Made by a program: the position numbers and the translations under genes. Below are positions 16,924-21,302 of a stretch of DNA of 21,302 bases, one piece after another (within the stretch, counting starts at the first letter, position 1; each line of letters starts with the position of its first letter). Source of the stretch: Pseudonocardia autotrophica. Lineage in GTDB: Bacteria > Actinomycetota > Actinomycetes > Mycobacteriales > Pseudonocardiaceae. The stretch is from assembly GCF_000717175.1 (NCBI RefSeq), contig NZ_JNYD01000057.1:1-21302 (forward strand). The letters are read 5' to 3'. The notes below the pieces were generated by a model, which had not been told where the DNA came from, did not search any database, and saw nothing but the letters and a program-made list of their open reading frames with translations.

Positions 16924-17604
16924 ATGCCGCAGAGCCCAGGTGCCGACATGTCGGACCATGGCCGACGTCTGCATGTCTTCGACATGGACGGCACCCTCCT
17001 TCGAGGTGCCGCGACGATCGAGCTAGCCCGGCACTTCGGGAAGCTGGCCGTCGGTATCGACATCGAGTCTCGGTGGCTCGCCGGCTCCATCTCGGACCGG
17101 GAATTCTGGCAGACGCTACTCGATATTTGCGCCGAGGCGACCGAAGCCGATCTCGACGCTGCGTTTGAAAGCGCCTGCTGGATGACCGGCACCGTCGACG
17201 TGTTCACCGATATCCGCGCCCGAGGTGAGATCGCGATCGTCATCACGCAGTCCCCGGCCTTCTTCGGCCGCAGGCTGCGGCGTTGGGGCGCGCATGAGAC
17301 CTACGGCTCGGATGTCGAGGTCGGCCGACCGCTGCCCGATGCGGCCACCCTGTCACCGGAGGCGAAGGTCAAAATCACTCAGGATGCTCTGACCCGACAT
17401 CACCTGACGGCGCAGGCGTGTGTCGCCTATGGCGACTCGTCCTCGGATCTCGACCTGTTCACCTGGCTGCCGCACGCCGTCGGGGTGAACCCGAGCCCGG
17501 CCATCGCCCAGCTCGCGTCGGCAAGCTACGTCGGCACCGACCTGAGAGAGGCATACTCGATCGGCCGTCGCCTGCTGTCGCCCATCGGCGTCGACACGAC
17601 CTGA
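16924..17604 (+). CDS. HAD-IB family phosphatase (SerB-like)
   Basis: This 226-residue protein is a haloacid-dehalogenase-superfamily phosphatase of the phosphoserine-phosphatase-like IB group. Motif I is FDMDGT with nucleophile Asp20 and general acid/base Asp22; motif II is the ITQS stretch at 107-110; motif III is the Lys at 148 or 150; motif IV is GDSSSDLDL at 170-178. The helical cap between motifs I and II is of the SerB type (SRWLAGSISDREFWQTLL). The substrate is not clear. The start could be ATG 16924, with AGAGAG 3 bases before it, or ATG 16948, with AGG about 7 bases before; the domain begins after both. The 151-bp gap before the next gene suggests separate expression from the NIPSNAP gene. 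Confidence 0.85.
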   Translation: MPQSPGADMSDHGRRLHVFDMDGTLLRGAATIELARHFGKLAVGIDIESRWLAGSISDREFWQTLLDICAEATEADLDAAFESACWMTGTVDVFTDIRARGEIAIVITQSPAFFGRRLRRWGAHETYGSDVEVGRPLPDAATLSPEAKVKITQDALTRHHLTAQACVAYGDSSSDLDLFTWLPHAVGVNPSPAIAQLASASYVGTDLREAYSIGRRLLSPIGVDTT

Positions 17605-17755
17605 CGAGGATCACTCATACAGCCGTCCACACTGGGCAGAATCCTTCATGGTTGCCTGCGGAGAGCGAAAGGAAGGCGGAGTGGCTGATGAGTCTCCCTT
17701 CGGGCAAGTTTCCGCTGGAAGTTAAGTCATAGTGCAATCGATAGGAAGATAGAGC

Positions 17756-18091
17756 ATGCTATACGAGGTCCGAGAGTACGTCGCCACGCCCGGCCGCCTT
17801 CAGTCGCTCATCGCGAGATTCAATGAGCACGCGTTCCGCCTCTTCGACAAACATCAGATGGACCTCGTTCAGATCGGCGTGACGTCGGTGGGTGATCACT
17901 CGTTCAACGAGGTCGTCTACACGCTCCGGTTCACAGATGTCGCAGACATGGAGCACAAATGGGGTGCGTTCGTCCGTGACCCGGAGTGGGTCGCCGCGTT
18001 TCACGCGAGCGAGACGGAGGGCCCATTGGTGCAGTCGATGAGGCGGCGATTGGTCGAAGCGAGCTCGTTCGGTGAGTGGTGTAGGAAGTGA
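17756..18091 (+). CDS. NIPSNAP family protein
   Basis: This 111-residue protein fits a NIPSNAP (dimeric alpha-beta barrel) domain: it opens MLYEVREYVATPGRLQSLI, has the mid block IGVTSVGDHSFNEVVYTLRF, and a typical late DPEWVAAFHASE. NIPSNAP proteins often lie in catabolic operons, and their exact roles are mostly unknown. ATG 17756 follows AGGAAG at 17743-17748 with good spacing. The stop shares four bases (GTGA, 18088-18091) with the start of the reductase gene, so the two are coupled. Confidence 0.85.
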   Translation: MLYEVREYVATPGRLQSLIARFNEHAFRLFDKHQMDLVQIGVTSVGDHSFNEVVYTLRFTDVADMEHKWGAFVRDPEWVAAFHASETEGPLVQSMRRRLVEASSFGEWCRK

Positions 18092-19089
18092 GCAGCAGTA
18101 ATGGGCGCGAGTTCCGTGCGGTACGGATCGATAGAGTCGACGGATCGACCCGGATTTCGGTCGACAAGCTGACCGACGACGACCTGCCCTGGGGTGATGT
18201 CGAGGTCGACGTCTTCTACTCGGATCTCAATTTCAAGGATGGAAAGGTGATGGAGGCGGGCTCGCCTATCCCGCAGCACCTTCCCATCGTTCCCGGTATC
18301 GACTTCGTAGGAACGGTGACACATTCTTCGAGTCCACTGTTCGCGGTCGGCGATGAGGTGGTCGCGAATGGCTTCGGTCTCGGGACCGATCGTGACGGGG
18401 GCTTGACGCAGCGGACACGCGTTCCGGCGGCCTTCTTGCTGGCACTGCCTTCGCGGCTCGATCAGCGGCGCGCCGCTGCAATCGGGACTGCGGGGTACAC
18501 CGCCGGGCTCGCTGTCGAGGCGATCCTCGAGGCTGGTGTGAGGCCCTCGAACGGGCCGGTTCTGGTCACCGGCGCGGGTGGCGGCGTCGGAACGATCGCC
18601 ATCGCCGTGCTCGCCCAGGCCGGCTTCGACGTCGTGGCGTCAACCGGACGGGCAGACCAGCTGCGGGATTCGCTGCTCCGGCTGGGGGCGCGCGAGGTCA
18701 TCGACCGCCTGCCGGCCGAGCCCGACGGCGGGTTGGCAACACCCGCTTGGAGTGCGGTGGTCGACTCCGTCGGCAGCACGACCCTCGCCTCGGCTCTGGC
18801 CGCCACCCGCTACGGAGGCGTGGTCGCCGCGGTCGGTCTCGCACAAGGGGTCGATCTTCCTACGACGGTGCTGCCGTTCATCCTGCGAGGGGTCTCGTTG
18901 GTCGGTGTCGACTCCGTCTATGCCTCCGAGGGCCGACGTCGGCGAGCATGGGAGCGGCTGGCGACCATCGACCACGAGTTGCTCGACTCGATCACTTCGG
19001 TCGTTGGGCTCGAGGACGTGGCGAGCGTGTCGCAGGATCTCGTGGCAGGCCGGGTACACGGACGTGTCGTCGTCGATGTCCACAAATGA
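18088..19089 (+). CDS. AcuI/YhdH-type NADPH-dependent enoyl-CoA (acrylyl-CoA) reductase
   Basis: This 333-residue medium-chain dehydrogenase/reductase has the YhdH/AcuI signature SDLNFKDG (residues 45-52), PGIDFVGTV (69-77), a Rossmann loop TGAGGGVG (161-168) and AAIGTAGYTAG before it. The zinc-ligand pattern of classical alcohol dehydrogenases is absent, as expected for AcuI/YhdH. Characterised members reduce acryloyl-CoA to propionyl-CoA with NADPH; another short enoyl-CoA or quinone substrate is possible. GTG at 18088 is chosen for its GTGA overlap with the NIPSNAP stop and AGGAA just before. The following ATG at 19086 overlaps the stop and would have started the next gene, now degraded. 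Confidence 0.88.
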   Translation: MSSSNGREFRAVRIDRVDGSTRISVDKLTDDDLPWGDVEVDVFYSDLNFKDGKVMEAGSPIPQHLPIVPGIDFVGTVTHSSSPLFAVGDEVVANGFGLGTDRDGGLTQRTRVPAAFLLALPSRLDQRRAAAIGTAGYTAGLAVEAILEAGVRPSNGPVLVTGAGGGVGTIAIAVLAQAGFDVVASTGRADQLRDSLLRLGAREVIDRLPAEPDGGLATPAWSAVVDSVGSTTLASALAATRYGGVVAAVGLAQGVDLPTTVLPFILRGVSLVGVDSVYASEGRRRRAWERLATIDHELLDSITSVVGLEDVASVSQDLVAGRVHGRVVVDVHK

Positions 19090-19665
19090 GCGACAAGGCA
19101 ATGGCGGACCATCCGGTCGTGCTCATGGATGGTGAGATGCCAGGGCGCGGTCGCCGGTCTGCTCCGGCGGTCGGGCCCCTCCGCGTGGCACCGCGAGACG
19201 CGGACGGTGGGGGAGACGACAGTGGGTGTGGTCACCCTTGGTGGAGACGTTGCCGTTATGGACGAGGACGGCTGGATCTACCTGGTGGACCGTCTCAAAG
19301 ACATGATCAACGTCTCGGTATCCAAGGGGTGGCCGCGCGAGGTCGAGGACGTCCGGTATGTGCACCCGATGTCTTCGAGGTTGCCGTCGTGGGGGAGCCG
19401 ACGAGTACCGCGGCGAGACGGTGGTCGCCCATGTCTCCCTGAACAGTGCCGCCACCGCGACTTCCGAAGAACTGATGGAGTTCGCACGAGGGCGACTCGC
19501 GGCGTACCAGTACGCCCGGCGGATCTACATCCTGGACGACGCAAGACCGGCAAGATCAAGCGCAGTGCTCTGCGCTCCGTGGAAGCCTCGACCGATGCAC
19601 TGGTCAGCCCGCAGCAGAACTGGGCGGAACTCACCCGCGATGAGTCAAGATTCTCGGTCGGGTGA
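19086..19665 (+). pseudogene. Acyl-CoA synthetase (AMP-forming), truncated and frameshifted remnant
   Basis: Pieces of the C-terminal part of an acyl-CoA synthetase remain, split over frames. They are GDVAVMDEDGWIYLVDRLKD, the hinge-region stretch where the usual GYK..PREVE motif is damaged, VGEPDEYRGETVV, EELMEFARGRLAAYQYARR and the terminal TGKIKRSALRS with the catalytic-lysine loop. Frameshifts (apparent single-base losses) lie near 19367 and 19400, and a small deletion near 19541 removes the expected LPKT stretch. Nearly all the N-terminal adenylation domain is missing. The frame begins at an ATG (19086) overlapping the reductase stop, consistent with a former operon member. It cannot make an active enzyme as read. 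Confidence 0.85.
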
Positions 19666-19735
19666 TTCCGGCCCCGGATGGGCGTTCGGGGCTGCGCCAA
19701 AAGAAGTAAGAATACTGCGAAAGGAAGTGTCTAGA

Positions 19736-20083
19736 ATGACACAGCATCTCGGAAACGTGTTCCGCTACCAGCTCCAGCCCGAAGGGTACGAATCACTAGA
19801 GGACGCAGGCACCACGGTACCGACCGGTACTTACCATATCGGCACTGTGGATGGGGCGGAGATCGGTGTGTGGGAGGCGGAGCCAGGACTCATTGGGGGC
19901 GTGACCGACGATGAGGTCTTCGTGGTGCTGGAAGGACGTGCCGAGGTCACCTTCGACGACACAAAGGAAACGATCCAGATCGGACCCGGCGATGTCGTCC
20001 GCCTCAATAAGGGCCAGCGCAATGTTTGGCGGACCATCGAGCGGCTTCGGAAGGTGTCCATCTGGACAGCATCGGGCTCATGA
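19736..20083 (+). CDS. Cupin domain-containing protein
   Basis: This 115-residue protein has a single cupin fold resembling the DUF861/EutQ-like type: GVWEAEPGLIGGVTDDEVFV, then LEGRAEVTFDD, GPGDVVRLNKGQRNVW and a final beta strand. Usual metal-binding His residues of motif 1 are not obvious, so it may be non-metal or use other residues. ATG 19736 follows AAGGAAG by 8 bases, a strong ribosome-binding site; an open frame further upstream runs through the synthetase remnant. Small proteins of this type occur in amine, ureide and heterocycle catabolic clusters, and no substrate can be assigned. Confidence 0.85.
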   Translation: MTQHLGNVFRYQLQPEGYESLEDAGTTVPTGTYHIGTVDGAEIGVWEAEPGLIGGVTDDEVFVVLEGRAEVTFDDTKETIQIGPGDVVRLNKGQRNVWRTIERLRKVSIWTASGS

Positions 20084-20153
20084 CGTAGTCATCCCACTGC
20101 GAGCGCCAGCCGTCCCCGGCCTGGTCGACCACGATGCCAGAGGCTGACATCCG

Positions 20154-20295
20154 ATGCCCCGTCCGGTGATCCTTGACGTGGATACCGGCAACGACGACGC
20201 AGTCGCGCTCACGGTGCCATGCACCCGGATCTCGAACTGGTCGGGTGTAGGACGGTGGTCGGGAACCTGACGCTGGACTAAGACGTCGTTTCACA
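20154..20295 (+). pseudogene. Nucleoside hydrolase, N-terminal fragment
   Basis: The N-terminus of an inosine-uridine-type nucleoside hydrolase is clear: MPRPVILDVDTGNDDAVAL, with the calcium-binding DTGNDD motif, followed after a one-base shift near 20216 by AMHPDLELVG and VVGNLTLD, then a TAA. Intact family members have about 300 residues; homology stops within 45 and the IS5-type element begins just after. The gene is therefore truncated, most likely by the insertion. The right boundary is approximate. Confidence 0.8.
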
Positions 20296-21209
20296 AGTCG
20301 GCGTGACGGTCCTGTGTGGAGCTGTGCTGGTTGCTGATCATGTTCCGCGATGGCGGGACGATCTTGTGTCGAGCGGTTGGTCAGCGACGAGCTGTGGGAG
20401 CTGGTGGAGCCGCTGATGCCGCAGGCTCAGCAGGCGAAGCGGGGACGCAGGGGCGGCCGCGGGTGCCCGACCGGGCGGCGCTGGCCGCGATCGTGTTCGT
20501 TCTCAAGACCGGGATCAGCTGGAACGAGCTGGCCGCGGGACTCGGCTGTGGCTCCGGGTCACCTGCTGGCGGCGGCTGCGCGAGTGGCAGCAGGTCGGGG
20601 TGTGACAGCGACTGCATCGGGTGGTGCTCGGCCGCCTCGCCCAGGCGGCATCTGCTGGACTGGTCACGGGCCGCGGTGGACAGCGTGAGCGCGCGGGCCA
20701 AACGCCGCGGCGAGGCCACCGGCCCGTAGCCGACCGATCGAGGCAAGGCCGGCAGCAAGTACCACGTGCTGTGTGACCGCAACGGGCTGCCGCTGCGCGC
20801 CCTGGTCACCGGCGCGAACACCCACGACAGCCGCGTGCTCGCCGAGTTGTTGGACACCAACCCGGGCGTGCGCGAACGCGCCGGGCGCTCAGGCCGTCCC
20901 CGGCGGCGGCCGGGCAAGCTGCTCGCCGACTAGGGCTACGACTACCCCCGTTGTCGCCGCTACCTGGCCCGGCGTGGGATCGGGGTGCGCATCGCCCGGC
21001 GTGGGCTCGAGGACTCCACCCGTCTCGGGCGGGTTCGCCGGGTCGTCGAGCGCACGATGTCCTGGCTGCTGGGTTTCCGGCGCCTGGCGCTGCGCTACGA
21101 CCGCTCCGCGTCCACGATCACCGCGCTGCTGTCGCTGGCCTGTGCTCTGATCTGCCACCGCCGTCTGGCCCAGCACTCGCCGTGATCGTCTCCGTCGGAG
21201 GTGTCGGCC
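20290..21209 (+). mobile_element. Decayed IS5-family-like insertion sequence
   Basis: The transposase reading (20350-21185) and its position immediately after a nucleoside hydrolase cut short define this element. No terminal inverted repeats could be matched, so both edges are estimates: the left lies after the hydrolase homology, the right before the ORF-3-like stop at 21210. A CTAA at 20278-20281 could be a target site, but no matching copy was seen at the right. Confidence 0.7.
20350..21185 (+). pseudogene. IS5-family-like transposase, several frameshifts and stops
   Basis: The N-terminal DUF4096-type region LVSDELWELVEPLMPQA shifts frame near 20453 into VPDRAALAAIVFVLKTGISWNELAAGL. A further shift near 20560 is followed by LREWQQVGV then TGA where Trp is expected. 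The DDE part reads DWSRAAVDS, GKAGSKYHVLCDRNGLPL, LLADxGYDYPRC and RRVVERTMSW. A TAG interrupts at 20727-20729 (expected Asn in GPNPTDRG) and another falls in LLAD-stop-GYDY (expected Lys). Some IS5 groups use one programmed frameshift between two ORFs, but two stops plus multiple shifts mean real decay. The three catalytic acids can still be located. Confidence 0.85.
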
Positions 21210-21302
21210 CTATGACACGGGGGTCAGCGGTCGCCAGGCCAGCCACTGCAGCGCTCCGTCGGCCTCGTCGAGGTCGAAGCGGTGCGGGTCGAACGGCCCA
21301 CC
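21210..21302 (-). CDS. pRiA4b ORF-3-like protein, C-terminus only (partial)
   Basis: Reading minus from the window edge gives 30 residues containing GPFDPHRFDLDEADGALQWL and a TAG stop at 21210-21212. The FDP-x-x-FDLDE pattern resembles the C-terminus of plasmid pRiA4b ORF-3-like proteins, also known as the IS1096 passenger (TnpR) family. It is partial because the start is beyond the window. The stop is only 25 bp from the transposase stop on the opposite strand. Confidence 0.55.
   Translation of the reverse strand, partial: GGPFDPHRFDLDEADGALQWLAWRPLTPVS

Noticed and set aside
20281..21209. Terminal inverted repeats and target duplication of the IS element
   Set aside because: No matching ends or duplicated CTAA could be found by eye on the right side, so exact element borders are not claimed.

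Overview
The window is high-GC DNA with strong G/C third-position bias, frequent GTG starts, ATGA/GTGA stop-start overlaps, a PucR-type regulator and an IS5-type transposase remnant. This suggests an actinomycete, possibly Pseudonocardiaceae-like; the genus is a guess from style. No tRNA, rRNA or CRISPR array was recognised.

Left part (93-9961, minus strand): one compact eight-gene operon, read from 9961 down to 93. Order: DUF917 protein (copy 2), short HyuA-type hydantoinase/oxoprolinase (copy 2), the FAD, [2Fe-2S] and molybdopterin subunits of a xanthine-dehydrogenase-family hydroxylase, an LLM-class flavin oxidoreductase, HyuA-type protein (copy 1), DUF917 protein (copy 1). Most junctions overlap and the two gaps are 46 and 8 bp, so the genes are probably made together. 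The set looks like a catabolic route for an N-heterocycle: water-derived hydroxylation by the Mo enzyme, flavin chemistry, then ATP-dependent opening of a hydantoin/lactam-like ring, with DUF917 proteins in place of the usual HyuB partner. The substrate is unknown. This is the best candidate here for an undescribed system.

A PucR-family regulator (10081-11586, plus) diverges from the operon. The 119-bp gap holds a perfect 7-3-7 inverted repeat, a good operator candidate. A phosphotriesterase-like metal hydrolase (11691-12755, minus) converges on the regulator.

12756-14238 is about 1.5 kb without a convincing gene: one doubtful ORF and a TAGAA-type repeat pair.

Right part (14239-21302, mostly plus): nicotinamide phosphoribosyltransferase with a clear terminator hairpin, a frameshifted aldo/keto reductase, a HAD-IB phosphatase, a NIPSNAP protein coupled to an AcuI/YhdH-type enoyl-CoA reductase, a decayed acyl-CoA synthetase tail, a cupin, a truncated nucleoside hydrolase, a decayed IS5-type transposase, and the C-terminus of a pRiA4b ORF-3-like protein running off the edge. 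At least four genes here are broken, so this half looks like an eroding accessory region (or has local sequence errors), unlike the intact operon on the left.
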